Assembly (NCBI RefSeq): GCF_002751875.1
Contig: NZ_NMZM01000006.1
Span: 62,001-126,000 of the forward strand
Origin: Oceaniglobus indicus
GTDB lineage: Bacteria; Pseudomonadota; Alphaproteobacteria; Rhodobacterales; Rhodobacteraceae
Direction: 5' to 3'
Length of the DNA stretch: 64,000 nucleotides
The translations under genes and the position numbers were made by a program. Positions 18,309 to 27,255 of the stretch are shown here, one piece after another; position 1 is the first letter of the stretch, and each line of letters opens with the position of its first letter. The notes under the pieces were generated by a model. It saw only the letters and a list, made by a program, of their open reading frames with translations. It did not search any database and was not told where the DNA came from.

Positions 18309-18851
18309 GTGTCACCGCTTCCCGGGCAAATCCCGCTGTTTCCCGCGGCATTGGCGATCCCGCTTCGCATGCTGCCGCTGGCGCCGATGTCGCTTGCGTT
18401 GACCGCGTTTTCGCGCAGCATCGCCCGCCGGCATCCGGGGCTGTTTCGCAGGCTGGGCGACTATGACCGGACGCGGTTCGTGCTGGACCCGACAGACCTG
18501 CCGTTCGTCATCCACCTTGAACCGGGGGGCGGCACACCGCGCGTCAGCCTGGCGCGCGGGGGCGGCGACGGCGCGGCGCGGATCGCCGGGCCACTGGCGG
18601 CGCTGTTGGGGCTGGTGCATGGCGCGTTTGACGGCGATGCGCTGTTCTTCTCGCGCGATCTGGTGATCGAGGGCGACACCTCGGCCGCGCTGGCGCTGCG
18701 CAACGCGATCGATGACAGCGAACTGGACCTGTCGCAGGAGATGACGTTTTTCTGCGGCCCGATGAAGGGCCCGCTGCAACGGCTTTTCGCACAGATCGAA
18801 AAACACAGCGGAGTCAGCCTGACCCGCGCCGAAGAGAATGGGGCATGGTAA
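18309..18851 (+). CDS. ubiT: UbiT, SCP2-domain lipid carrier for O2-independent ubiquinone synthesis
   Basis: The 180-residue protein has an SCP2-like lipid-binding domain (about residues 30-150), with the conserved segment LFFSRDLVIEGDTSAAL, as in E. coli UbiT (YhbT). It is thought to carry ubiquinone intermediates for the UbiU-UbiV hydroxylase. The GTG at 18309 is chosen because AAGGAA lies 8 bases upstream; an upstream in-frame GTG at 18270 lacks a ribosome site and would fall at or before the predicted transcript start. The stop TAA overlaps the ubiU ATG by one base. Confidence 0.85.
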   Translation: MSPLPGQIPLFPAALAIPLRMLPLAPMSLALTAFSRSIARRHPGLFRRLGDYDRTRFVLDPTDLPFVIHLEPGGGTPRVSLARGGGDGAARIAGPLAALLGLVHGAFDGDALFFSRDLVIEGDTSAALALRNAIDDSELDLSQEMTFFCGPMKGPLQRLFAQIEKHSGVSLTRAEENGAW

Positions 18852-19828
18852 TGGAAATCGTCTGTCCGGCCGGCACGCCGGCATCCCTGCGCGCCGCCGT
18901 GACCGCCGGGGCGCATACGATCTATTGCGGGTTTGCCGACGAAACGAACGCGCGCAACTTTCCCGGCCTGAACTTTCAGCGCGACGAGATGCGCGCCGGC
19001 ATCGCCTTTGCCCATGACCATGGCGCCAAGGTCCTGGTGGCCATCAACACGTTCCCGCGCGCCGGTGACGAGGCGCTCTGGCACCGTGCCGTGGCCGATG
19101 CCGAAAGCTGCGGCGCCGATGCGGCCATCCTGGCCGATCTTGGCCTGCTGGATCATGCCGCGCGCCACCATCCGGGTCTGCGTCGGCACCTGTCGGTCCA
19201 GGCGGCGGCGTCGAATGCGGATGCGCTCAACTTCTATGCCGATACCTTCGGCGTCAAACGGGTGGTCCTGCCGCGGGTGCTGTCGGTGCCCGAGATCGCG
19301 GCGATCAACGCCGAAACCGAGGTCGAGACCGAGGTTTTCGTCTATGGCGGCCTGTGCGTCATGGCCGAGGGGCGGTGTTCGCTGTCGTCCTATGCCACGG
19401 GACGTTCGCCCAACATGAACGGCGTCTGTTCCCCCGCAAGCCACGTGGAATACCACGACCAGGGCGGCGTTCTGGATGCAAAGCTGGGCGGTTACATCAT
19501 CCACCGCGTCGGTAAGGACGAACCGGCGCCCTATCCCACTTTGTGCAAGGGCTGTTTCAGCGCCGGCGAGAAAACCACCCACCTGTTCGAGGATCCCGTC
19601 AGCCTGAACGCCGAACAGCTGATCCCGCAGTTGCAGAAGGCCGGGGTGACCGCGCTCAAGATCGAGGGGCGGCAGCGGTCGCGCTCCTATGTGGCCCAAG
19701 TCGTGCGTAATTTCCGGGCCGCGGTGGATGCGCTCGAGGCGGGGCGGCCGATGCCCGAAGGGATGCTGGCCCGTTTGTCCGAAGGCCAGGCGATGACCAC
19801 CGGCGCCTACAAGAAAACATGGAGATGA
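18851..19828 (+). CDS. ubiU: UbiU, [4Fe-4S] U32-family subunit of O2-independent ubiquinone hydroxylase
   Basis: This is a 325-residue U32 (peptidase-like) protein. Cysteines at 169, 176, 193 and 232 fall at exactly the positions reported for the cluster ligands of E. coli UbiU, in contexts GGLCVMAEGRCSLSSY, NGVCSPA and LCKGC. With UbiV it hydroxylates the quinone ring using prephenate rather than oxygen. I start at the ATG 18851 (protein begins MEIVCPAG, like E. coli) rather than the ATG two codons earlier. It is coupled to ubiT and followed 4 bases later by ubiV. Confidence 0.95.
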   Translation: MEIVCPAGTPASLRAAVTAGAHTIYCGFADETNARNFPGLNFQRDEMRAGIAFAHDHGAKVLVAINTFPRAGDEALWHRAVADAESCGADAAILADLGLLDHAARHHPGLRRHLSVQAAASNADALNFYADTFGVKRVVLPRVLSVPEIAAINAETEVETEVFVYGGLCVMAEGRCSLSSYATGRSPNMNGVCSPASHVEYHDQGGVLDAKLGGYIIHRVGKDEPAPYPTLCKGCFSAGEKTTHLFEDPVSLNAEQLIPQLQKAGVTALKIEGRQRSRSYVAQVVRNFRAAVDALEAGRPMPEGMLARLSEGQAMTTGAYKKTWR

Positions 19829-19832
19829 CGAC

Positions 19833-20738
19833 ATGGATCTGACAGTCGGGCCCGTTCAGTTCTTCTGGTCGGCAGAGCGCTGGAGCGCCTTTTACGACGA
19901 CCTGGCCCAGGCGCCGGTCGACCGGCTGGTGTTGGGCGAACTCGTCTGCTCCAAGCGCCTGCCGTTCTTCCAGGACCGCATCCCCGACGCGATCGCAACG
20001 CTGACCGACGCCGGCAAGGAGGTCGCCTTGACCAGTCTTGCCCTGGTCACGCTCAAGCGCGAGCGAAAGGCGACCGGCGCGCTGGCCGAGATGGGCATCC
20101 CGATCGAGGTCAATGACCTGACCGCACTGGCCCATCTTCCCGAAGGCATGCCCTTCTGGGTGGGGCCGCTGGTCAACGTCTATAACGAGGGCACGATTTC
20201 GTGGCTGGCGGGGCGGGGTGCGACGCGCATCTGCCTGCCACCGGAACTGCCGCTCGACTCCGTGGCACGGCTGGCGCGCACGGGGGCCGATCTGGGCGTG
20301 GCCATCGAGGTCTGGGGCCACGGCCGCCTGCCGCTGGCGATTTCGGGGCGATGCTATCATGCGCGGATGCACGGGCGCACCAAGGACAACTGTCAATTCG
20401 CCTGCGAAGACGATCCCGACGGGCTGGACGTGAAAACGCTGGACGGTCAGCCGTTTCTGGCGATGAACGGGGTGCAGACCCTGTCCGACACCCATGCCTG
20501 CGCCGCCTATCAGGCGGACGCGCTGGCCGATGCCGGTGTCAGCGCCCTGCGCCTGTCGCCGCAATCGAGCGGCTTCGACGCCCTGTGCCGCCTTTACCGG
20601 CAGCTGCTGGATGGCCATCTGAGTGGCGATCAACTGGTCGAGGCGATCGGCAGGGACGAAACCGGCGCGCGGCTGTCCGACGGGTTCCTGACAGGGGCGC
20701 GCGGCGTGGATTGGTCGGGCAAGGCGATGTCGGGCTGA
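19833..20738 (+). CDS. ubiV: UbiV, [4Fe-4S] U32-family partner of UbiU
   Basis: The 301-residue U32 protein has cysteines at 39, 174, 187 and 191. The last three show the same spacing (13 and 4) as the cluster ligands of E. coli UbiV, in GRCYHARMHGRTKDNCQFAC. It forms a heterodimer with UbiU for anaerobic ring hydroxylation of ubiquinone precursors in the cytoplasm. The start is 4 bases after ubiU. Conservation of all four ligands argues for a functional protein. Confidence 0.94.
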   Translation: MDLTVGPVQFFWSAERWSAFYDDLAQAPVDRLVLGELVCSKRLPFFQDRIPDAIATLTDAGKEVALTSLALVTLKRERKATGALAEMGIPIEVNDLTALAHLPEGMPFWVGPLVNVYNEGTISWLAGRGATRICLPPELPLDSVARLARTGADLGVAIEVWGHGRLPLAISGRCYHARMHGRTKDNCQFACEDDPDGLDVKTLDGQPFLAMNGVQTLSDTHACAAYQADALADAGVSALRLSPQSSGFDALCRLYRQLLDGHLSGDQLVEAIGRDETGARLSDGFLTGARGVDWSGKAMSG

Positions 20739-20756
20739 GCGCGACGGCCGCGGTCG

Positions 20757-20780
20757 CCCCTGTCACCCGCCGCACAGGGG
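20757..20780 (+). terminator. Hairpin after ubiV
   Basis: CCCCTGT (20757-20763) pairs with ACAGGGG (20774-20780) around a 10-base loop, with a few further possible pairs outside. It begins 19 bases after the ubiV stop. There is no U-run, so it may only weakly terminate or may protect the mRNA end. Confidence 0.4.
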
Positions 20781-20887
20781 CCGACGGCGGCGGCGTCATC
20801 CCACCCGTGGTCATACGCCGCAATCGACACCGCCACCCGACCCCGATAGCGTGCCCGCACAGCGCCCCAGCGGACAGTCACGCGGCC

Positions 20888-21709
20888 ATGAACACGAACA
20901 CACCAGACCACCCCTGCGGTGGATGCGCCTTCTACGACGACAGCGTCTGGCGGCCGGTCGATGCTTGCGGCCTGTCCGACCTGAAACGCGGCTTTTCGCG
21001 CAACAGCCTGGCCGCGCAACAGGTTCTTTACGCGCAGGACGATGAAAACCGGGGGGTTTTCTGTGTCTCGGCCGGGCTGATCGCGGTGCGCACGCACCAC
21101 CGTGACGGAACCTCGACCCTGATCAAGCTGGCCTATCCCGGCGACGTCATCGGTTATCGGTCGTTCCTGAGCAACGCCCGCCACAAGACCGAGGCGCGCG
21201 CGCTGGTGCCATCGCGGGTGTGCGCCGTCGCGCCGCGCAACGTGGCCCGTATCATCGACGCGAACCCGGGCGTGTTGCACGGCATCACCGCCCGCTGCCT
21301 GACCGAGATCGACGGCAACCACGACCGCATCATCGCCGCCTCGGTCAGCTCGAACCGCGACCGGCTTCGCAATCTTCTGATGCAACTGATGCAGCGGCAC
21401 GGCCAACGGGAGGGCGATCGGCTGTGCATGCACCTGCCGCTTTCGCGATCCGACCTTGCCGACCTGATCGGCGTGCGGCCGGAAACCATGTCACGGCTGC
21501 TTCGGCAGTTGAAAGAGGACGGAACACTGACCGTTTCAGGGCGCGAAATCGCGATGGTCACCGCCCCGACAGGGCAGCCGCCCGAGACGCAGGCGACACC
21601 CCTGCCGCCGCATCGCAGGCCGGCGAATCGCCCCGCGACCACGCGGTCCGGCGCCGATCGCATGCCCGCCCCGCCCGATCGCCATCCAGCCACGACCAGC
21701 GATCGCTGA
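20888..21709 (+). CDS. FNR-like Crp-family regulator with N-terminal cysteines
   Basis: This 273-residue regulator has cysteines at 10, 13 and 27 in the N-terminus and at 112 in the sensor domain, giving four candidate ligands for an oxygen-sensitive [4Fe-4S] cluster. The spacing between the second and third differs from E. coli FNR (13 instead of 5 residues between them). The recognition helix IGVRPETMSRLLRQL has the E-x-x-S-R pattern expected to read TTGAT-like half-sites. The last about 45 residues are a proline- and arginine-rich tail beyond the DNA-binding domain. It is encoded directly after ubiTUV and is the best local candidate for binding the FNR-type boxes in this window. Confidence 0.85.
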   Translation: MNTNTPDHPCGGCAFYDDSVWRPVDACGLSDLKRGFSRNSLAAQQVLYAQDDENRGVFCVSAGLIAVRTHHRDGTSTLIKLAYPGDVIGYRSFLSNARHKTEARALVPSRVCAVAPRNVARIIDANPGVLHGITARCLTEIDGNHDRIIAASVSSNRDRLRNLLMQLMQRHGQREGDRLCMHLPLSRSDLADLIGVRPETMSRLLRQLKEDGTLTVSGREIAMVTAPTGQPPETQATPLPPHRRPANRPATTRSGADRMPAPPDRHPATTSDR

Positions 21710-21804
21710 GGCCCGTCTTGCGGTGCCCGGTCCTTCGGGGTGCGGGGGGGAAACGCCACCATCGGCGGCGGCCCGCAAAGGCGTTCACGATAAGGGGGGA
21801 CAAG

Positions 21805-21881
21805 TGGTAGCGTTGGGCGGACTTGAACCGCCGACCCCAGCATTATGAGTGCTGTGCTCTAACCAGCTGAGCTACAACGCC
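21805..21881 (-). tRNA. tRNA-Met (CAU), elongator type
   Basis: The minus strand folds as a complete cloverleaf of 77 nt. It has a 7-bp acceptor stem (GGCGTTG with CAACGCT, first pair G-U), D-arm GCTCAGCTGGTTAGAGC, an anticodon stem CAGCA/TGCTG enclosing loop CTCATAA with anticodon CAT, T-arm GGCGGTTCAAGTCCGCC, and an encoded 3' CCA. The body resembles E. coli elongator tRNA-Met (GAGCACA...TCATAAT...GGGGTC) more than the lysidine-modified Ile2 tRNA. An initiator is excluded because the acceptor begins with a paired base and the anticodon stem lacks three consecutive G-C pairs. Confidence 0.93.
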
Positions 21882-22047
21882 ATCCACAGGAGCGCGAAAT
21901 ACTCAAGCCGGGCTGGGGTGTCAAACGGAAAAACGCGGTGGGTCACGCGGGGTCACCCGGACTTACGCGCAAACGGCCCGAACTTCGCCTTAGTCCTGCC
22001 GTCGTGGTCGCTACAATCACGAGGTGTAAGTTCGGAGTATCAAGATC

Positions 22048-23037
22048 ATGCAGCGTATCAGTGCCCTCTTCGATTATCGCAAGGCCAGGAGTTACCTGAT
22101 CTTATCGTGGGCGGCTGTCGCATTGTCCGTCGTGGTCGGTTATTTCGACGCGCAGAAGGCCGCGGAACGCAAGATGGCCATACGCGGCGGCCCGCCGCCG
22201 GTGATCCAGATCCAGGATTTCCAGCCTGCCAACGACATCACCCGCATCGGCGAGGTCAACGCCGTGGCGCAGATCGATGTGTCGCTGCCGATTCTCGCGC
22301 TCTATGGTGACGGTGTCGAACAACGGCGCGCGGTGGTGTTCCCCCTCGTGGCGACGGATGTGGCAGACCCGGCAACCGGCGCAGCGCCTCCCGTCTTGGG
22401 ATATGCCTATTTCGACGCGCCCCGGCGCAATATCGAAGTGTTCGACCCCAGCACCTTCATCCCCAAGTTCAGCCGGATCGGATCGGTCGGGCCGATCGTC
22501 ACCCTGAACGGGCTGACCGATGGTCCGGCGGCATTGCGATCCGAGGTGTCGGACCTGCTGGCGTCGATGAATCGGCCCCTGACCGGCCCGGCGCTTTCCA
22601 TTGCACCCTTCGGCGCGCACCGCGCCGACGTGCTGGGCGCCATGCGCCCCTCCATGTGGCGGCTGGGCTTTCTCGGGCTGGCCGCGTTGCTGCTTCTGGG
22701 GGCGCTGGTGCGCTTCGTGGTGCGTCATCGCATGGCACGCGACCGCGCCGGCGACATGGCTGAGGGCGGGCGCGATGTCACCCCCGGCCTTCCGCGCAAG
22801 CCCACGGGCGCAAAGGGGCGGCGGCGTCTGGCGCCGCTGACACCACAACCCGAACTGACCGACGATGCGGGGGCCGACGCCAAGACCGGGCGCGAAACAT
22901 TGGCCGAGCGCGTCCGCGTCACCGTGCAAGGCACGCGCAAACGTCTCAACCGCCCCGAGCCGACCCAGACCGGCGATCAGAAGTCGGGTGTGACCCCCGG
23001 CAGGCGCAACTCCTTGATCAGGTCGCGCAATTCCTGA
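22048..23037 (+). CDS. Bitopic membrane protein of unknown function
   Basis: This 329-residue protein is not assigned to a named family. It has a membrane helix near residues 15-32, a soluble, probably periplasmic, region of about 165 residues, a second helix at about 205-226, and a basic, proline-rich cytoplasmic tail of about 100 residues. The start has GGAG about 10 bases upstream. The last 61 bases overlap the end of mipZ on the opposite strand, so the C-terminal tail is constrained by two genes or dispensable. Location next to mipZ and folC suggests a conserved chromosomal gene. Confidence 0.75.
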   Translation: MQRISALFDYRKARSYLILSWAAVALSVVVGYFDAQKAAERKMAIRGGPPPVIQIQDFQPANDITRIGEVNAVAQIDVSLPILALYGDGVEQRRAVVFPLVATDVADPATGAAPPVLGYAYFDAPRRNIEVFDPSTFIPKFSRIGSVGPIVTLNGLTDGPAALRSEVSDLLASMNRPLTGPALSIAPFGAHRADVLGAMRPSMWRLGFLGLAALLLLGALVRFVVRHRMARDRAGDMAEGGRDVTPGLPRKPTGAKGRRRLAPLTPQPELTDDAGADAKTGRETLAERVRVTVQGTRKRLNRPEPTQTGDQKSGVTPGRRNSLIRSRNS

Positions 23038-23786
23038 CGCGCCGCGATATTCGACAGGTTCAGGTTGCCGACACCGATATCCTTGAGGTCCAGCAGGGTC
23101 AGGCCACGCGGAAACAATTCGCGGAAGATGACCCGTTCGGAAAATCCGGGCGCGACGCGGAAGCCGATCCGCTTGGCAAGATGGCTCAGGGCTTCGCCCA
23201 TCTTCTTCTTGTTGTGCATCTGCTGCGCGCCAAGCCGGTTGCGCACCACGATCCAGTCGATGGGTTTCAGACCGGCCTGCGCGCGCAACTGGCGCGCATT
23301 CCACACCATTTCCGAATAGACCGACGGGCCCAGGATCTTGTTCGTCTCGGAATCCACCCGCGCCAGAAGGTCGAAATCGACGAAGCTGTCGTTCAGCGGT
23401 GAAATCAGCGTATCGGCCAGCGAATGGGCCACCTGGCTCAGCCGGGTGTGCGATCCGGGGCAATCGATCAGGATGAAATCGCTGGTGTCCTCCAGCGCCG
23501 ACACGGCCGCCGACAACCGCCGGTCATAGACGTTTTCGCCGGGTTCCAGCGCGTTCTGATCGATCTCGGGCAGATCGTGATAATCCGGGCTGGGCAGGTC
23601 CAGACCCTTGCGCTCAAGGAAAGTGCGGCGATTCTCGACATAGCGCGCAAAGCTCTTCTGCCGCAGGTCCAGGTCCAGACCGCCAACGCGGTGCCCCATC
23701 CGCACCAGCGCGGTGGCGACGTGCATCGATGTGGTCGATTTGCCCGATCCACCCTTTTCGTTTCCGACAACAATGATATGGGCCAC
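22977..23786 (-). CDS. mipZ: MipZ-like division-plane positioning ATPase
   Basis: This is a 269-residue ParA/MinD-superfamily P-loop ATPase. The deviant Walker A is NEKGGSGKSTTSMHVA, the Walker A' region VGGLDLDLRQKSF and Walker B DFILIDCPGS. The DLDLRQKSFARY and WIVVRNRLGAQQMHNKKKM segments are characteristic of alphaproteobacterial MipZ, which forms a gradient from the poles with ParB and inhibits FtsZ so that the ring forms at mid-cell. It starts at a GTG (23786) with AAGGCGGG upstream. Convergent overlap with the membrane-protein gene at its 3' end. Confidence 0.92.
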   Translation of the reverse strand: MAHIIVVGNEKGGSGKSTTSMHVATALVRMGHRVGGLDLDLRQKSFARYVENRRTFLERKGLDLPSPDYHDLPEIDQNALEPGENVYDRRLSAAVSALEDTSDFILIDCPGSHTRLSQVAHSLADTLISPLNDSFVDFDLLARVDSETNKILGPSVYSEMVWNARQLRAQAGLKPIDWIVVRNRLGAQQMHNKKKMGEALSHLAKRIGFRVAPGFSERVIFRELFPRGLTLLDLKDIGVGNLNLSNIAARQELRDLIKELRLPGVTPDF

Positions 23787-23916
23787 GGTCCCGCCTTTGC
23801 CTGTGCTGCTGCGCGCTGCGCGATTTTGCGCGACTATATGGGCAGGTTCCCGCCAATAAAAGCACGCCTTGGGTAAAATGCTGTCTCCGGCGACGGGGTG
23901 TTGCCGTTCGGGCCGC

Positions 23917-25206
23917 CTAGCCGTTGTCGCGCAGCACCCGGCCGGCCAGATAGAGCGAGCCGCAGATCAGGATCCGCGCGTCGGGGGCGTCGGCCACGAT
24001 CCGCGCGATGGCCGTTGCAACGTCGGGCGCGGTGCTGGCCGCCAGGCCCACGCCGGCCGCCGCATCCCGCGTCTTTTCCGCAGGCAGCGTGTTCGCCTCG
24101 CCGGGGATGTCGACCGCGATCAGGCTTTCGGCCACCTCGGCCAGCGGCGTCAGGAAACCGGCAACATCCTTGGTGTTCAACATCCCGCAAACCAGGTGCG
24201 TTTGCGGCCCCGCCCGTTCGGCCAGCAGCGCGGCGATCGCCTGTCCCGCCGCGGGATTGTGGCCCCCGTCCAGCCACAGTTGCGCGCGGCCGGCCAGATC
24301 GGCCAGCGGTCCGTGGCTCAGGCGCTGCATCCGCGCGGGCCATTCGGCGTCGGTGACGGCGGCGGCGCATTCCGCTTCGCCAAATCCCAGGTGGCGCAGG
24401 GCCGCGATGGCCATTCCGGCGTTGTCGAACTGGTGTGCACCGGGCAGGCGCGGCGCGGGCAGATCCAGCAGGCCTGTTTCGTCCTGATAGATCAGCCGCC
24501 CGCCTTCGCGCGTCACGTGCCAGTGCTGTCCATGCACCAGAAGCGGTGCGCCCAGCCGGGCCGCCCGCGCCTCGATCACGTCAAGCGCGGCTTCGTCCTG
24601 GCGGCCGACGATACAGGGCACGCCGCGTTTCAGGATACCGGCCTTTTCGCCGGCGATCTCGGGCAGGGTGTCGCCAAGGTATTGCTGGTGGTCGATGGAC
24701 ACCGGGGTAATCGCGCACAGCAGCGGGGTGTCGATCACGTTGGTCGCGTCCAACCGCCCGCCAAGCCCGACCTCGAGCAGCGTATAATCCGCCGGCGTGC
24801 GGGCAAAGGCCAGAAGGGCGGCGCAGGTCGTGATCTCGAAGAAGGTGATCGGCACGTCGCCGTTCGCCGCCTCGCATTCGTCCAGAAGGGCGGCCAGCGC
24901 GGGTTCGCTCACCAGATCGCCGGCCAGGCGGATCCGTTCGTGGAACCGCGCGAGGTGCGGCGAGGTATAGGCATGAACGCGGGGGCCGGACGCTTCCAGC
25001 CCCGCCCGCAGCATGGCCTGTGTCGATCCCTTGCCATTGGTGCCCGCGATATGGATCACCGGCGGCAGGGCGCGTTCGGGATGGCCCAGCGCCGCCAGCA
25101 ACCGCCACATCCGATCCAGTGTCAGATCGATGATCTTGGGGTGCAGCGCCATGAGCCGGGACAGAATGACATCCGATCCGGCGCGCACCCCGTCAGGGCT
25201 TTTCAT
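23917..25206 (-). CDS. folC: Bifunctional dihydrofolate synthase / folylpolyglutamate synthase
   Basis: This 429-residue Mur-ligase-type enzyme has the ATP-binding loop [15 protein letters not shown] near residues 50-65, the conserved [13 protein letters not shown], a family TNVIDTPL segment, and [12 protein letters not shown] in the C-terminal domain. It adds glutamate to dihydropteroate and to reduced folates. The ATG at 25206 lies inside the end of accD (14-base overlap), a common accD-folC arrangement in this order, so the two are translationally coupled. Confidence 0.95.
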   Translation of the reverse strand: MKSPDGVRAGSDVILSRLMALHPKIIDLTLDRMWRLLAALGHPERALPPVIHIAGTNGKGSTQAMLRAGLEASGPRVHAYTSPHLARFHERIRLAGDLVSEPALAALLDECEAANGDVPITFFEITTCAALLAFARTPADYTLLEVGLGGRLDATNVIDTPLLCAITPVSIDHQQYLGDTLPEIAGEKAGILKRGVPCIVGRQDEAALDVIEARAARLGAPLLVHGQHWHVTREGGRLIYQDETGLLDLPAPRLPGAHQFDNAGMAIAALRHLGFGEAECAAAVTDAEWPARMQRLSHGPLADLAGRAQLWLDGGHNPAAGQAIAALLAERAGPQTHLVCGMLNTKDVAGFLTPLAEVAESLIAVDIPGEANTLPAEKTRDAAAGVGLAASTAPDVATAIARIVADAPDARILICGSLYLAGRVLRDNG

Positions 25207-26149
25207 CCGCCGCGTCCAGGATCTTTTCGGCCAGTTCGGCCGGGCTGTCCTTGGTATGGGCGGTGTCGCCGGGGGGCGGCAGTTTGCCCGCCACGACCGG
25301 CGACAGGCCCATGAGCATCCGCGTGATCGTGATCAGCTCGTCGCGCATGTCGCCACGGGCAATCACCCGGTCCAGCATCCCGTGATCCAGCAGGTATTCG
25401 GCGCGCTGGAACCCCTCGGGCAGCTTCTCGCGGATGGTCTGTTCGATCACCCGCGGCCCGGCAAAGCAGATCAGCGCGTTCGGCTCGGCGATATGCACAT
25501 CGCCCAGCATCGCATAGCTGGCGGTCACACCGCCGGTCGTCGGATGGGTCAGCACGACGATATAGGGCAGTCCGGCCTCGCGCAGCATCTCGACCGCAAC
25601 GGTCGTGCGCGGCATCTGGAGCAACGACAGGATACCCTCCTGCATCCGCGCACCACCGGCGGCGGAAAACAGGATCAGCGGGCACTTCCGCTGAATCGCG
25701 CGTTCGGCGGCGGCGATGATCGCGTTGCCCACATACATGCCCATGGATCCGGCCATGAAGCTGAAGTCCTGCGCCGCAACGACCACCGGCGTGCGCCCGA
25801 TCTCGCCCTCGGCCACCAGCATGGCCTCGGCCTCGCCCGTGGTTTTCTGGGCGGCGCGCAGGCGGTCGGGGTATTTCTTCTGATCGCGGAACTGCAACGG
25901 ATCGACCAGCGGCGCGGGCACCGGCACCTCGACGAAGACGCCGGTGTCGAACAGCGCCGCGAACCGGTCACGCGGTGAAATCTGCATGTGGTGGTTGCAG
26001 TTGGAACAGACGTTCAGGTTGTCCGAAAGCTCGCGATGGAACAGCATCGTTCCGCATTCGGGACATTTGGTCCACAGGTTTTCGGGCACCTCACGGCGCG
26101 AAAACAGCGAATTGATCTTCGGGCGGACGTAGTTGGAGATCCAGTTCAT
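25193..26149 (-). CDS. accD: Acetyl-CoA carboxylase, carboxyltransferase subunit beta
   Basis: The 318-residue subunit has the N-terminal zinc ribbon ([13 protein letters not shown] followed by CSNCNHHM) and the crotonase-like carboxyltransferase fold with [24 protein letters not shown] and [15 protein letters not shown]. With AccA it transfers the carboxyl group from biotin to acetyl-CoA in fatty-acid synthesis. The start at 26149 ([11 protein letters not shown]) is the conserved family start; the longer open frame upstream is not coding. A charged C-terminal tail overlaps folC. Confidence 0.96.
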   Translation of the reverse strand: MNWISNYVRPKINSLFSRREVPENLWTKCPECGTMLFHRELSDNLNVCSNCNHHMQISPRDRFAALFDTGVFVEVPVPAPLVDPLQFRDQKKYPDRLRAAQKTTGEAEAMLVAEGEIGRTPVVVAAQDFSFMAGSMGMYVGNAIIAAAERAIQRKCPLILFSAAGGARMQEGILSLLQMPRTTVAVEMLREAGLPYIVVLTHPTTGGVTASYAMLGDVHIAEPNALICFAGPRVIEQTIREKLPEGFQRAEYLLDHGMLDRVIARGDMRDELITITRMLMGLSPVVAGKLPPPGDTAHTKDSPAELAEKILDAADEKP

Positions 26150-26235
26150 GGCGGCCCTTTTGCGAAACTTCGTGCCCTTGCCGATCGGTGGCAGCGCGTG
26201 GCGACGACATAAGCCCCGACGCGCCGGATTGCAAT

Positions 26236-27123
26236 CTAGCGCGGCGCCGTCAGACGCCGCACGACCAGCCATGCGACGACCAGCAGCCCCATGTCGGCGA
26301 ACAGCAGCCAGCGGGGCAGATCGGGATCATCCACCGCATAGGGCGTCAGGAACACCGCCAGCCCGGTGATCGTGCCCTTGGTGGCGATGATCAGCAACGC
26401 AACGACATTGTTGGCAAAGTGAAACCCCCACGCCGCCCCCAGCGATCCGGTGCGCACCGTCAGATCCGCCGCGATCAGCCCGAACAGGGTGGTCGAGCCG
26501 ACGATCAACCACCAGTTTTCGCCCGCCGTCGATGGATCGTAATGCATCGCACCGAAGGCCAGGGCGGGCAGGATGAACCACACCGCCGGGCTGCGAAAGC
26601 GCGCCGCCAGTTGTTGCATCAGATAGCCGCGGAAGATCAGTTCCTCGGCCATGGTCTGCACGGCGATTCCCGCAAGTCCCAGAGGCAACAGAAGCAACCA
26701 CAGGCCGGGCGCCAACCCTGCCTCCGGCCGCTCACCCAACAGCCAGAACGCGATGCCTGCGCCGTAGATCGCGAATACCACCGCCGCCGAGGTGACGAAG
26801 TCGCGCCGCACCCGCGCGCGTGGTCCGAACAGCGTGCCGGGCCGACGGTCATGCAACAGGCGCACCGCCACCACCGGCCCAAGGGCCATGGCAATGAAGG
26901 TCGCCAACAGGACCAGCGTCGCCACCGGCGTCTCCGGGGCGCCCAGATCTTGGGCAAACGCCATCACCGCCCCGCCTTCACCGTCCAGCCAGATGGCCGC
27001 CAGAAGGCCCGCGACCCACGCCATTGCACAGACGATCACGATCACGACACCCAGCACCAGCCGCCAGATCTGCGGTCGTCTCCGGGGGGGCGCGATAAAC
27101 AATTCGAAAGGTGTTTGCTGCAT
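26236..27123 (-). CDS. CPBP-family intramembrane glutamic endopeptidase
   Basis: This 295-residue protein has about eight membrane helices and the three CPBP (Abi/Rce1-like) motifs: EELIFRGYL (E-E-x3-R), FGAMH (F-x3-H) and HFANN (H-x3-N/B). These residues form a membrane-embedded protease site. Substrates in bacteria are mostly unknown; roles include processing of small peptides and membrane proteins. I start at 27123 (MQQTPFEL) instead of the 22-codon upstream extension. It is divergent from ilvD across 132 bases. Confidence 0.9.
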   Translation of the reverse strand: MQQTPFELFIAPPRRRPQIWRLVLGVVIVIVCAMAWVAGLLAAIWLDGEGGAVMAFAQDLGAPETPVATLVLLATFIAMALGPVVAVRLLHDRRPGTLFGPRARVRRDFVTSAAVVFAIYGAGIAFWLLGERPEAGLAPGLWLLLLPLGLAGIAVQTMAEELIFRGYLMQQLAARFRSPAVWFILPALAFGAMHYDPSTAGENWWLIVGSTTLFGLIAADLTVRTGSLGAAWGFHFANNVVALLIIATKGTITGLAVFLTPYAVDDPDLPRWLLFADMGLLVVAWLVVRRLTAPR

Positions 27124-27255
27124 CAAGGCGCCTGAACTCGGGTGAAACGGATTGGCGCGGACCCTAGGGCGGCGGTGGAGCCAGAGCAATCAGCCTTGTG
27201 AAAACGCCCCCCCTCGCCTATGCCGAAAGACACAGCAGCGAGGGGGAACCGCACG

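Noticed and set aside
21805-21881. tRNA-Ile2 (CAU, lysidine-modified) instead of tRNA-Met
   Set aside because: The arms resemble elongator tRNA-Met more closely. A full tRNA comparison would settle it, but Met is the better reading.
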